Positions 7,637 to 16,101 of a stretch of 64,000 bases of DNA are shown one piece after another (position 1 is the first letter of the stretch; each line of letters opens with the position of its first letter). Source of the DNA: Micromonospora sp. NBC_00421 (lineage in GTDB: Bacteria; Actinomycetota; Actinomycetes; Mycobacteriales; Micromonosporaceae). The translations under genes were made by a program, and so were the position numbers. Location: positions 3,007,501 to 3,071,500 of the forward strand of contig NZ_CP107929.1 in assembly GCF_036017915.1 (NCBI RefSeq). The letters run 5' to 3'. Below the pieces are notes generated by a model. The model worked only from the letters and a program-made list of their open reading frames with translations, had not been told where the DNA came from and ran no database searches.

Positions 7637-9667
7637 TCAGGTCAGGGGCCCAGCGGGGCCCGTACTGCTACCAGGCCGGGTGGGCCCGGCATGCTCGGTG
7701 TCCAGCCGGGTCGACGTGCGGATCCCGTCGGGCCAGTCGACTGCCAGGTGGAGGCCGTCGACGTCCTCGTCGGCCACGACCCGGCATGCCTGCCCGGCCG
7801 TGGCTGCCGGCACCGTGGACAGCTCGATGAGGGCGACGACCCATGCGCCCGGCCGGACGGGGTGGTCCAGCCAGGGCACCACCGGGTCGCCGGCCAGCGG
7901 CCCGCCGTGCGCAACGGCGGTGGCACCGGCCGTTCCGCCGCCGTGAACGCTGTCGAGCGTGCTGGTCAGGCCGGCCCCGGTCACGGCCGCCACCCGGTCG
8001 CCCAGGGTCACCGTCGCGTCCCCGGCAACGGCCCAGCCGCCGATCCGTAGCCGCAGCGCAGCCGCCTCGACACCGTCGGCGAGGTCGTCGACGCGGGTCA
8101 GCCGGAGCTCCCAGGGGCCGCGGACCAGCGAGTACACAGTGAGGTGCCCGGCCGGGCGGGACCGGCCCAGGCGGCCGCCGCCGTGATCACGCTGACCGGG
8201 ATCCGGGTCGACCCAGTGGACGAGGGCACGTGATCCGGCCACTCCCACGCCGTCGGTGTCGACGTGCACGGTCAACAGGCGCATGCCGGCGCGGTGGGTG
8301 ACCCGACCCGCGTCGTCGACGAGGGTGACGGACTGGTCGAGCGGACTGACCCAGCCGCTGGCGTCGAGGACCGGGCTGGTGGCGGTGGAGTAGCCCAGCC
8401 GGGCGTAGAGCGGGGAGTCTGCGACGGTGGCACCCTCGACGGCGTGGTCGGTGCCGTGGTTGACGACGCGGACGACCCCGTCGGCGCGGGTGCCGGAGAC
8501 CAGCCAGCCGGGCGCCCGTATCGCCCGCACCGTGTCCCGCTCCTCGACCGGCAGCGGCTCCTCGGGGGTCGTCCAGACCGGATGGTCGGCGGGGAGCGCG
8601 ATGCCGAGCAGACCTTTGCTGGCCCAGTACGGTGAGCCCGGCCCGGAGTACGACTGCGCCAGTCGCGGCCACGGCCCGTGCCAGCCGAGGGTGAGTAGGC
8701 CGCGTTCGTCCACGGCGCCGTGGGTGACGAAGTGGCGCACGATGCGGGTGGCCGCGCGCCGCAACTGGCCGAGGCTGACCGAGGACACGCCGGCGATGGC
8801 CCCGACCCAGAACGGCGCCGCCGCGGCGAAGCGGTAGATCAGGCTTCGTCCCTGGATCAACGGTGATCCGTCGGCGCCCACGAGCGCGACCGCGTCACTC
8901 AGGAAACGGTCGAGGCCGGCCAGGTCACGTTCGCGGCGCTGCTCGGCCAGGTCCGCGGCGCCGGCCATGCGCGCCCAGAGCGTCGGGTACAGGTGCAGGG
9001 CCCAACCCACATAGTGGTCGTAGGCGCGGTCCGGACCGTCGGACATCCAGCCGTCCCCGCGGGCGAAACCGTCGTGCGTGCGCAGGTCCTCGGCCATCTC
9101 GTCGAGCGAGTGCGGCCCGCCGACCGAACGCAGGAACGTCTGTACGACCAGCCGGAACCAGACCCAGTTGATCCGTGGGTACGTGTCGTCGCCGACAGCC
9201 GGGCGCAGATAGTCCACCACCCGCTCCCGCACCGCGGACGGCAACCGGTCCCAGAGCCACGGCCGGGTCAGGTCCAGGACCAGGGCGATCGAGGCGGCCT
9301 CCACCTTCGCCTGGGGGTGCTCGTCCAAGCGCACCCAGCGGTCCGGAGAGCTCGGGTCGGTGCCGGCGGCGATGCCGGTCGCGTACCGGTCCACGAGCTC
9401 GTCCACGCCCACTCCCTGGGCGCCCGCGATGCGGAAGCCGGCCAGCAGGAAGGTGCGAGCGAACCCCTCCAGGCCGTCGACGGCCCGCCCGTAACCGCCC
9501 TCCGGCCCGGGAAGGGTGACGAGGGCGTGGCCGGGCGACGCGAACGGCCGGACGGCGGCGAGCATCCGGTCGGCGAGGGCCAGCCAGTCGTCCCGGTGCC
9601 AGGTCGCGGCGGTGGGGGCAGCGGGGTTCGTTCCCGGTGCCAGCCGGCCGGCCGGTCCGGACGTCAT
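7637..9667 (-). CDS. DUF2264 domain protein, probable uronate-polysaccharide enzyme
   Basis: A 676-residue protein matching DUF2264: GYGRAVDGLEGFARTFLLAG near residue 45, DHYVGWALHLYPTLWAR, then QGRSLIYRFAAAAPFW. The N-terminal half is an (alpha/alpha) barrel; the C-terminal half is beta-rich. Members occur in pectin, glycosaminoglycan and other uronate loci and are thought to act on oligosaccharides; the exact reaction is not something I can assign. There is no signal peptide, so it probably acts in the cytoplasm. It is the first gene of the operon; its stop lies 11 bp before the binding-protein start. I chose ATG 9667 (AGGA upstream); an in-frame start at 9745 would add 26 unconserved residues. 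Confidence 0.65.
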   Translation of the reverse strand: MTSGPAGRLAPGTNPAAPTAATWHRDDWLALADRMLAAVRPFASPGHALVTLPGPEGGYGRAVDGLEGFARTFLLAGFRIAGAQGVGVDELVDRYATGIAAGTDPSSPDRWVRLDEHPQAKVEAASIALVLDLTRPWLWDRLPSAVRERVVDYLRPAVGDDTYPRINWVWFRLVVQTFLRSVGGPHSLDEMAEDLRTHDGFARGDGWMSDGPDRAYDHYVGWALHLYPTLWARMAGAADLAEQRRERDLAGLDRFLSDAVALVGADGSPLIQGRSLIYRFAAAAPFWVGAIAGVSSVSLGQLRRAATRIVRHFVTHGAVDERGLLTLGWHGPWPRLAQSYSGPGSPYWASKGLLGIALPADHPVWTTPEEPLPVEERDTVRAIRAPGWLVSGTRADGVVRVVNHGTDHAVEGATVADSPLYARLGYSTATSPVLDASGWVSPLDQSVTLVDDAGRVTHRAGMRLLTVHVDTDGVGVAGSRALVHWVDPDPGQRDHGGGRLGRSRPAGHLTVYSLVRGPWELRLTRVDDLADGVEAAALRLRIGGWAVAGDATVTLGDRVAAVTGAGLTSTLDSVHGGGTAGATAVAHGGPLAGDPVVPWLDHPVRPGAWVVALIELSTVPAATAGQACRVVADEDVDGLHLAVDWPDGIRTSTRLDTEHAGPTRPGSSTGPAGPLT

Positions 9668-9908
9668 CCGAGGTCCTGTCGCATCAAGCCGTCTCCGTGG
9701 AAGGTGGCGAGCGGTGCGTTGCCCATGAATGTGACGTACGGACATCCGCCGGGTTTCCGAAGTAAAACGCTCACATCAGAGCAAGTCAATGCTCTTCTCA
9801 AACCCGTACGGACACAATCGATCGGGAGAGCACAGAACGCTACGCCGACCGACCAAGTGCTCTGATACGATCACAATCGCTCACAGTCGCTCTACCGTCC
9901 GAGGGGTC
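9668..9908. promoter_or_regulatory. Divergent promoter region of the uronate operon and its regulator
   Basis: This non-coding stretch separates the operon reading left from the regulator unit reading right and is less GC-rich than its surroundings. It contains the palindrome described at 9778-9795, a further TGCTCT half at 9858-9863, and two tandem near-identical decamers, TCACAATCGC and TCACAGTCGC, at 9871-9890. The promoters are presumably here, but I cannot place -10 or -35 boxes with confidence. Confidence 0.55.
9778..9795. promoter_or_regulatory. 18-bp palindrome, candidate operator
   Basis: AGAGCA, six bases, then TGCTCT: a perfect 6-bp inverted repeat with a 6-bp spacer. It lies between the divergent operon and the regulator. 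Spacing and symmetry suit a dimeric HTH protein, and the adjacent regulator is the obvious candidate to bind it. Binding is inference. Confidence 0.5.
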
Positions 9909-10163
9909 ATGACCGCCGCAGACCGCTTCGCGGACCCGCTGGCTGCGGCGTGGCGCGATCACCGCACGGAACTACCGGCACGGGTGCTCGCACTACCGGC
10001 ACGGGTGCTCGCGTCGCCGTACGACGACGGCGGGGACCTCGACCCGGACCAGGCGACCTCACCGCCCCACATCCACCCGCTCGTCGCCGGCCGGCCGGCG
10101 AACCCGTCCGCACCCGGCAAGAAACTCACGCCGCACCAAGCGTTCCCCGGAGGTCCCCCATGA
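9909..10163 (+). CDS. Small ORF coupled to the regulator gene
   Basis: An 84-residue frame starting at ATG 9909 with GAGGGG just upstream. Its TGA overlaps the ATG of the regulator (ATGA, 4 bp), a typical sign of translational coupling. The sequence is Pro/Ala/His-rich and contains the duplicated unit LPARVLA, made by a perfect 21-bp tandem repeat (9971-10012). I recognise no family. It may be a real leader peptide or small protein, or merely the leader of the regulator mRNA. Confidence 0.35.
   Translation: MTAADRFADPLAAAWRDHRTELPARVLALPARVLASPYDDGGDLDPDQATSPPHIHPLVAGRPANPSAPGKKLTPHQAFPGGPP
9971..10012 (+). repeat. Perfect 21-bp tandem duplication
   Basis: Two identical adjacent 21-bp copies beginning ACTACCGGCACGGG. 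The length is a multiple of three, so the small ORF stays in frame and gains a seven-residue duplication. Confidence 0.9.
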
Positions 10164-11299
10164 CCAAGGACAGTCCTGTCGTCGCCACGGCGGAGGGATC
10201 CCGAGGGCCGCTTCAGGTCGCCCGCCGCCAGCAACTGTTGGCCGCCCTGCAACGGGACGGCGCGATGCGCATCTCCGACCTGTCCCACGTGCTGGGCGCC
10301 GCGCCGGTCACCATCCGGCGTGACGTTGCAGACCTGGCCGCCGAGGGTCTGGTTCGCCGCGTCCACGGTGGGGTCGCCCTGATCCTGCCGGACGACGCCG
10401 CGGCAGCAGACGAGGCACCGGTCGCCGGCCTGGACCCGCTGGTCGGACGCGCCCTCGGCATGCTCGTGCCCTCGTTGGACTACTACTGGCCGGACGTGGC
10501 TCGCGGCGTCGAGGGAGCAGCCCGCGAGCTCGACATGCGCGTGGTCCTGCGCGGCTCCTCCTACGACACCGAGGACGACCAGCCGCAACTGGCCCGTCTC
10601 GTGGAGCGGATGGGCGTCGACGCGCTCATCATCGCGCCGAGCATGGACGCGCCGAGCGCCGAGCGCACCATCGAGTGGCTCGCCCAGGTCGGCGTCCCGG
10701 TCGTGCTGCTGGAACGCACTGCCACGGTAGGCAGCCACCACGCGGTCATGGAGTCGGTGGTCACCGACCACGCACTCGGTGCGGCCATGGCGGTACGCCA
10801 CCTGACCTCGCTCGGACACCGCAAGGTCGGTCTGGTGCTCGACGCCAACAGCCCCACCAGCCAGCACATCCGGCGCGGCTGGCGCGACGCCACGACCGAG
10901 TGCGGCCTCGACTCGGACGCGACAGTGGTGGCCGTGGTGCCCGACGCACGCTCACCGGAGCGGGACACCGTACTCAACGACGTCCTCGACAGGTGCCAGG
11001 CGACCGGGACGACGGCTCTGCTGGTGCACGCCGACGCCGAAGCCGTCGCCCTGGTGCAGCACTGCGAGGAGCGGCAGCTCTCCGTTCCCGGCGACCTCTC
11101 CATCGTGGCGTACGACGACGAGGTCGCCGGGCTCTTCAGCCCGCCGCTGACCGCCGTCCGACCGCCTCGACGCTCGATCGGACGGGCCGCCGTGCGGCTC
11201 GTCGCCGACCGGCTCGTCGACCCCGGCCGCCCCACCCACCGGATCGTCATCAGCCCGTCACTGCGGATCCGGGAATCGACAGCGCCGCCTCCCGCCTAG
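10160..11299 (+). CDS. Transcriptional regulator: DeoR-type HTH plus LacI-type sensor
   Basis: A 379-residue regulator. Residues of about 20-75 form a DeoR-type winged helix (RRQQLLAALQRDGAMRISDL, then PVTIRRDVADLAAEGLVRRV, and VHGGV). From about residue 95 onward it has a periplasmic-binding-protein-like LacI/GalR sensor, including RLVERMGVDALIIAP, HLTSLGHRKVGLV and DLSIVAYDDEVAG before a C-terminal RIVISPSLRIRES. The combination suggests a sugar-responsive repressor. It is divergent from the uronate operon, so it probably controls that operon through the palindrome at 9778-9795, released by a sugar acid. ATG 10160 follows GGAGGTCCCCC. Confidence 0.82.
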   Translation: MTKDSPVVATAEGSRGPLQVARRQQLLAALQRDGAMRISDLSHVLGAAPVTIRRDVADLAAEGLVRRVHGGVALILPDDAAAADEAPVAGLDPLVGRALGMLVPSLDYYWPDVARGVEGAARELDMRVVLRGSSYDTEDDQPQLARLVERMGVDALIIAPSMDAPSAERTIEWLAQVGVPVVLLERTATVGSHHAVMESVVTDHALGAAMAVRHLTSLGHRKVGLVLDANSPTSQHIRRGWRDATTECGLDSDATVVAVVPDARSPERDTVLNDVLDRCQATGTTALLVHADAEAVALVQHCEERQLSVPGDLSIVAYDDEVAGLFSPPLTAVRPPRRSIGRAAVRLVADRLVDPGRPTHRIVISPSLRIRESTAPPPA

Positions 11300-11736
11300 G
11301 TGCTCTTCCGTCCTGGATCGCCACCCGAGTCCAAGCCCCGGACCCTCGAACGAACCGGCCGTCCGCATCTGCCGGAATGGCTTTCCGGACGTATTCCGTC
11401 ACCGGGTCGGGAATCCGCACCCCGAAACCCCCACGGCGGATGAACCTGCCGTACCGTCCAAGGGCGAGCGGCCCGCCGGGCTGGTCGCCCGGTGGCACCG
11501 ACGACACTCTCGGTACGGCCACTGGTGGCCACGACCGTCCAGCCGACCGCCAGGAGCAGTCGCGCGAGCGCCACCGCACAGCCGACGCCGCGTTGTCCAG
11601 CCGCGGGATCGAATTGAAGGGTTCTTTCTGGGGTCCACTTTTCAACCCCTAATTGAATGGCCAAGCCCTTGCCTGTTTCGCAATTTCCGGGCTATTTTCT
11701 CCGGGTTTACCGCAAGCTGTGCGGAGGAGAGCGCCC
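11300..11736. other. Intergenic region between regulator and glycosyltransferase
   Basis: No supported gene. The last 100 bp (about 11610-11710) are clearly richer in A and T than the flanks and end in GGAGGAG at 11722-11728, which is the ribosome site for the next gene, so a promoter there is likely. I see no clear terminator for the regulator gene. Confidence 0.5.
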
Positions 11737-12570
11737 GTGGATCTCACCCTGACCTTCGACGCCGCGTACGCGGCACACGCCGCAGTCGTCATGTCGACGG
11801 TCGCCGAGTCGAACCCGGGCGAGCCGCTCAGGTACTGGCTCATCGCGGCGGACGACGTGTCGACCTCCTCCCGGGCCGCTCTCGTCAAGGCGGCGGGTCC
11901 ACACGCCTGCGTCGAGTACCTGAAGGTGGACACCTCCACTGTCGACCTGCCCAAGGGGAAGGACCCCTTGATGGCGTACCTCTCCCCGGCGATGTACCTG
12001 CGCCTGCTGGTGCCCGCCGCGCTCCCGCCGGACGTGGAGCGGGTGCTCTACCTCGACTGCGACACCCTGTGCACGAACAGCCTCCAGCCGCTGTTCGAGG
12101 TGGACATGGGTGGCGTCCCGCTCGGCGCGGTCCGCGACCCGTTCAACCGCCGGCTGTACGACATGGGGGGCATCCCGGGCCTGTCGTCGTACGAGCACCT
12201 CGACCCACGGGGGTCCTACTTCAACTCCGGGGTGCTGCTGATCGACGTCGGCCGGTGGAAGGAATGCGAGGCGTCCGAGAAGGCGTTGGCCTACCTCATC
12301 CGCCACGCACACGAGTCGCGATACCCGGACCAGGACGCCCTCAACTACGCCACCTACGGCAACTGGCTGCGGATGTCCCACCGGTGGAACGACCTGATGG
12401 CCTGGCGGCTGGAGCCGGAGTACGGCGGCAAACTCAGCGACTCGGCCGTGCTCCACATGGCCGGACCGGTGAAGCCGTGGCAGCCCGGTTTCCCCAAGGG
12501 CGCCCGGCGGGACCTGTACTGGCGGCACCGGCGCAGCACCGGAGCACTGACCCGGACCTTCGGCAGGTGA
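11737..12570 (+). CDS. Family 8 glycosyltransferase
   Basis: A 277-residue cytoplasmic glycosyltransferase of the GT8 (LgtC/glycogenin) fold. LTFDAAYAAHAAVVMSTV opens the fold, VLYLDCDTL holds the metal-binding DxD, YFNSGVLLIDVGRW is the acceptor-region motif, YPDQDALN carries the conserved DQD, and HMAGPVKPW matches the H-x-x-G-x-x-K-P-W metal/nucleotide motif. GT8 enzymes retain the anomeric configuration and use UDP-Glc or UDP-Gal. I chose GTG 11737 because GGAGGAG lies 8 bp upstream and the fold begins here; a TTG at 11653 would add 28 poor residues. No partner gene is adjacent, so its acceptor is unknown; a link to the polyketide is unlikely given the distance. Confidence 0.82.
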   Translation: MDLTLTFDAAYAAHAAVVMSTVAESNPGEPLRYWLIAADDVSTSSRAALVKAAGPHACVEYLKVDTSTVDLPKGKDPLMAYLSPAMYLRLLVPAALPPDVERVLYLDCDTLCTNSLQPLFEVDMGGVPLGAVRDPFNRRLYDMGGIPGLSSYEHLDPRGSYFNSGVLLIDVGRWKECEASEKALAYLIRHAHESRYPDQDALNYATYGNWLRMSHRWNDLMAWRLEPEYGGKLSDSAVLHMAGPVKPWQPGFPKGARRDLYWRHRRSTGALTRTFGR

Positions 12571-12717
12571 CCGCCGGTCGCACCCCTGAGGGGTCCCGCC
12601 CGACGTGACGACCTGCCACGCCACGTCGGAGAGCTGGGCGTCACGGGTACGGACCCGGTGCCGGAGCCGGGCGTCGTGCCGGCCCGCGCCGGACACCGGA
12701 TCCGGGACCGGTCGCGG

Positions 12718-13035
12718 CTACTCGGCGATCCGGGTACGGCCGCTCCACTGGAAGACCACGGGCGTGCCGTCGACGACGCCTGTGGTGTCCCGCTCGAAGT
12801 GCTCGTACCCTCCGTAGTGAGGTAGCTTGATCTTGTGCTCCACCAGGGGGACCCGGTGGCTGCGCAGTTCGGCCGGCAGGGTGGTGGGCCCACCCTCCAG
12901 GACCGCGTCGACGATCCCGCCGGCCTCCCGGCTGATGTCGGTCCCTACCGGGGCTGAGGGGGCGATCCGGTCGTCATCGTCGACGAAGGGATCCGCCGTC
13001 CGGACTGTCGGGGCGGGATCGAAAGAACCTGTCAT
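12718..13035 (-). CDS. DUF5988-like small protein
   Basis: A 105-residue protein with an acidic, disordered N-terminal 40 residues followed by a compact conserved part: VLEGGPTTLPAELRSHRVP, then KIKLPHYGGYEHFERD, and WSGRTRIAE at the very end. This matches what I know of DUF5988, a family of small actinobacterial proteins often found near natural-product genes, with no known function. ATG 13035 is preceded by GGAGG at a good distance. The gene converges on the GT8 gene; a short palindrome (12582-12594) lies between their ends. Confidence 0.65.
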   Translation of the reverse strand: MTGSFDPAPTVRTADPFVDDDDRIAPSAPVGTDISREAGGIVDAVLEGGPTTLPAELRSHRVPLVEHKIKLPHYGGYEHFERDTTGVVDGTPVVFQWSGRTRIAE

Positions 13036-13312
13036 CGCACGACCTCCGTCGCTCGTCGTTCCGCCTCGCCATGCGCCGGTCCTTGCCGCGGCGCCGGTGC
13101 CGACGGGAGGGCCGTCGCGTCCCGTGACACCGGAGACGCAAGCGGCGGGACCAGTGGTTCCGCCGCAGGTGAGACGGCCTCTCGTCCGCCACGAACGTAA
13201 TCCAGGTCACACTGCGACGAGAACCCTTAGCCGCCCCCTAGCGTGGTTTCACCGGTGTGGCGGGGCCGCGCCGGCCACCGGCGAGCCCGACGGACGGCGC
13301 GCCCGCGCAACC

Positions 13313-14050
13313 TCACTCCCAGCGGAAGAAACGGACCGCCAGTAGGCAGCCGACCACGGCGGTGACCGCCAGGGCCATCAGCTGCGGTACGGCCGGAGCG
13401 TCCCCCGCCCAGGCCGCCGCGATGGTGTCCACGGTGGCCCCGAGCGGCGAGTAGTCCCCGATCCTCGCCAGCACTGTCGGCATCTGGTCGCGCGGCAGCC
13501 AGGCCCCGGCGAGGAAGAGCAACGGGAAGAAGAGCGTCGGCCCGATGGACTGGGCCGACCGGGCCGAGGGGGCGAGCGCGGCGATGAGCAGACCCAGCCC
13601 GAACAGGCAGGCCACCCCGAGAAGGAAGGCCAGCACGAAGCCCGGCACGTTGGCCGGGGCCGGCTGGTCCAGCAGGAAGCGGACGCCGATGGCGGTCACC
13701 ACCGCACCGGCGACACCCATGGCCAGGTTGACCACCACCTGCGCGACGAGCAGCAGGGCGGGGTTGACCGGCGTGGTGGCGAGCCGGCGCAGCACCCGCC
13801 GTTCCCGGTAGATGCCCAACGCCATCGGCAGGGTGAACAGGGCGAGCATCCCGATGGTGAGGGAGAGCGCGAGGGCCGGCAGGAACGTCAGCTCGCCGTG
13901 CTGACCGGTGCTCCCCTGCGTCGCCCCGCGCGAGGGGAGCCCGAACACGAGCATCAGTCCCAGCGGCAGGGCGAAGACGAAGAACAACGACACCGGCTCA
14001 CGCAGGAACAGCTTGGCCTCGACCGCGACGAGCTTGGACAGGGCGTTCAC
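13313..14050 (-). CDS. ABC-2 type transporter permease
   Basis: A 245-residue membrane protein with six predicted helices, of the ABC-2 drug-exporter type. LSKLVAVEAKLFLREPVSLF at the start and LFFPLLFLAGAWLPRDQMP, the typical region before the last helices, place it in the DrrB/NodJ group. GTG 14050 overlaps the TGA of the upstream ATPase gene by 4 bp (GTGA), so the two are translated together. It probably forms an efflux pump for a small molecule; whether this serves the polyketide cluster or is independent cannot be decided, since that cluster carries its own exporter. A long upstream open frame overlaps the ATPase and is not real. Confidence 0.82.
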   Translation of the reverse strand: MNALSKLVAVEAKLFLREPVSLFFVFALPLGLMLVFGLPSRGATQGSTGQHGELTFLPALALSLTIGMLALFTLPMALGIYRERRVLRRLATTPVNPALLLVAQVVVNLAMGVAGAVVTAIGVRFLLDQPAPANVPGFVLAFLLGVACLFGLGLLIAALAPSARSAQSIGPTLFFPLLFLAGAWLPRDQMPTVLARIGDYSPLGATVDTIAAAWAGDAPAVPQLMALAVTAVVGCLLAVRFFRWE

Positions 14051-14988
14051 GATGACCTCTCGTCGATCGTCTGGGGGGCACCGGTCTGGCCGGCACGACC
14101 GGTCAGGGAGACGAAGGCGTCGTCCAGGGTGGGCTGCTCCACACGCAGCCCGCTGTAGCGGACCCTCCGGTCGGCCAGCGCGGAGAGCACCGCCTGGGCC
14201 ACGCCTTCGGGACCGGCCACGGTCACCTCGTCGCCGCTGCGACGCACGCCGGTCACTTCGGGCAGCGTGTCGAGCACCGCCTCGTCGAGCGGGTCGAGCG
14301 GCCGGAAGTGCACCTGGTGGGCCGAGCCGACGCGGGCGAGCAGACCGGACGGGGTGTCGATGGCGACGACCCGACCACCGTCGATCACGGCGAGCCGGTC
14401 GCAGAGCCGCTCCGCCTCCTCCATGAAGTGCGTGACCAGCATGACCGTCACACCACTGTCGCGGATCCGTTCGACCAGGTTCCAGGTGTCCCGCCGGCCC
14501 TGCGGGTCGAGCCCGGTGGTCAGCTCGTCCAGGATCGCGATCTCCGGTCGCCCGACCAGCGCCAGGGCCACCGAAAGCCGCTGCTTCTGGCCGCCGGACA
14601 GCTTGTGGAAGGCGGTGTCGCGCTGACCGGTCAGCCCGAGGTCGGCCAGGAGTTGGTCGATGTCGGCCCGGTTGCGGTAGAAGGACCGGTACAGATCCAG
14701 GGCCTCGCGTACGCGCAGCTTGTCGGGGAGTTGACTCTCCTGCAACTGGGCACCGACCCGCTGGCGCACCTCCGTGCGGTCCCGCACCGGGTCGAGACCG
14801 AGCACCCGGATTTGGCCGCCGTCGGCCCGGCGCAGTCCCTGCACGCACTCGACGGTGGTGGTCTTCCCGGCACCGTTCGGGCCGACCACGCCGAATATCT
14901 CGCCCTGCTCCACAGTGAGGGAGACGTCCTCGACAGCGACCTTGTCGCCGTACCGTTTGTGCAGGTGCTCGACTTCGATGACCGGCAT
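14047..14988 (-). CDS. ABC exporter ATP-binding protein
   Basis: A 313-residue ATPase. It has Walker A GPNGAGKTTT (about residue 40), Q-loop region QLQESQLP, signature KLSGGQKQRLSVALAL, Walker B IAILDELTTGLDPQ (note ELTTGLD rather than EPTTGLD) and H-loop LVTHFMEEAERL. The last 80 residues form the DrrA-type C-terminal domain ending in LDDAFVSLTGR. ATG 14988 has GGAGGA upstream. With the overlapping permease it forms a two-gene exporter. The frame upstream of 14988 is open for 34 more codons but shows no conservation. Confidence 0.88.
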   Translation of the reverse strand: MPVIEVEHLHKRYGDKVAVEDVSLTVEQGEIFGVVGPNGAGKTTTVECVQGLRRADGGQIRVLGLDPVRDRTEVRQRVGAQLQESQLPDKLRVREALDLYRSFYRNRADIDQLLADLGLTGQRDTAFHKLSGGQKQRLSVALALVGRPEIAILDELTTGLDPQGRRDTWNLVERIRDSGVTVMLVTHFMEEAERLCDRLAVIDGGRVVAIDTPSGLLARVGSAHQVHFRPLDPLDEAVLDTLPEVTGVRRSGDEVTVAGPEGVAQAVLSALADRRVRYSGLRVEQPTLDDAFVSLTGRAGQTGAPQTIDERSS

Positions 14989-15213
14989 GGGTGGTCCTCC
15001 GTCACGTGCGGCTGCCGTGGTGAGGGCGGGACCCTCGGAATGTCGGCGTCGGTGAGTGGAACGGTCCGGAATCGACCCGGGGGCCGACACCGCCCATCAT
15101 CCGGGTAACCGCGGCGGTGATCAACCCGTCGGGGGACGGATCGGGGTGTAGACCCGGAACCACCGGCCCGTCAGGGGTTCTACGGGTTCACGCGGAGTGT
15201 CCGTCCTGTCCGG

Positions 15214-15900
15214 TCAGCCGCCGAGGCAGAGGGCGGCCAACTCCCCGATCCGGGTCACAGTGACGTCCGGGGCAGCGGCCCGGAGGGTCTCCGCGTCCGA
15301 CTCGCCCCAGAGGGCGGCCACCGCGACCACTCCGGCGCTCCGGGCGCTGGCCAGGTCGGCCGGCGCGTCACCGACCATCAGCGCGCGTCCGGGTGGCACG
15401 TCCAGCAGGTCGAGGGCCCGGCGGACGATGTCCGGGGCGGGCTTGGGCCGGGGCACCTCGTCCGCGCCGACCACGTGGTCGACCAGGGGCAGCAGACCGA
15501 CCCGGTCCAGCACGAAGCGGGCCCGTTCCCCGCTGCGGCCGGTCGCCACGGCCAGGCCGATGCCGTGCCCGCGCAGCTCGCGGAGGAGTTCCGGCACGCC
15601 GGGCACCGGTGTGACCAGGTGCGCCAGGCGGTTGCTCTCGCGCGCGAACGGCTCCGCCATCGCCGCCGGCAGGCCCATCAGCCGCAGCACCTCCGGCAGG
15701 TAGCGACCAGGGTGGCGACAGTACTCGTCGACCGGGACGACGCCCTCGCCGACCACCTCGCGGTAGGCGAGGGTGAACGCCGCACGGGCCACGGCGAGAC
15801 TGTCGACGAGCACACCGTCGAGGTCGAGCACGACCGCGCGGACCCCGTCGGGGACGACCGTCCCTCCCACCGCCCCCACCGGACCCCCGGAACCGGACAC
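15214..15900 (-). CDS. HAD-family phosphatase, RifM-like
   Basis: A 228-residue HAD subfamily IA hydrolase. Motif I is VVLDLDGVLVDS (nucleophile and acid Asp), motif II VATGRSGERA, motif III Lys in RPKPAPDIV and motif IV MVGDAPADLASA. The cap region RHPGRYLPEVLRLMGLP and PFARESNRLAH resembles, from memory, the phosphatases of 3-amino-5-hydroxybenzoate (AHBA) pathways such as RifM. No AHBA synthase is in the window, and the PKS ends in a thioesterase rather than an amide synthase, so an AHBA role is doubtful. I chose GTG 15900 because GGAGGAGGT lies 7 bp upstream; other in-frame starts lack a ribosome site. Confidence 0.72.
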   Translation of the reverse strand: MSGSGGPVGAVGGTVVPDGVRAVVLDLDGVLVDSLAVARAAFTLAYREVVGEGVVPVDEYCRHPGRYLPEVLRLMGLPAAMAEPFARESNRLAHLVTPVPGVPELLRELRGHGIGLAVATGRSGERARFVLDRVGLLPLVDHVVGADEVPRPKPAPDIVRRALDLLDVPPGRALMVGDAPADLASARSAGVVAVAALWGESDAETLRAAAPDVTVTRIGELAALCLGG

Positions 15901-16101
15901 CGGTCCCACCTCCTCCACCACGACGGCACGACGACGCCCGGACCGATCGATGGGGGTGGCCGACCCCGGGCGGCCCGACCACGGTCGGGGCTCCGGCCGG
16001 ACGCGTAGGGGCCTCCCGACCGCCCACCGACCGTACCGGGGCCGGCGCCGCCACCGGCCGGCGGCACGCCACCGGGTGGCCCGCGCGGAAGGAGCGCCAT
16101 C

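Noticed and set aside
12582..12594. ACCCC-TGA-GGGGT palindrome between convergent genes as a terminator
   Set aside because: Only a 5-bp stem with a 3-base loop; too weak to call, though the position fits.
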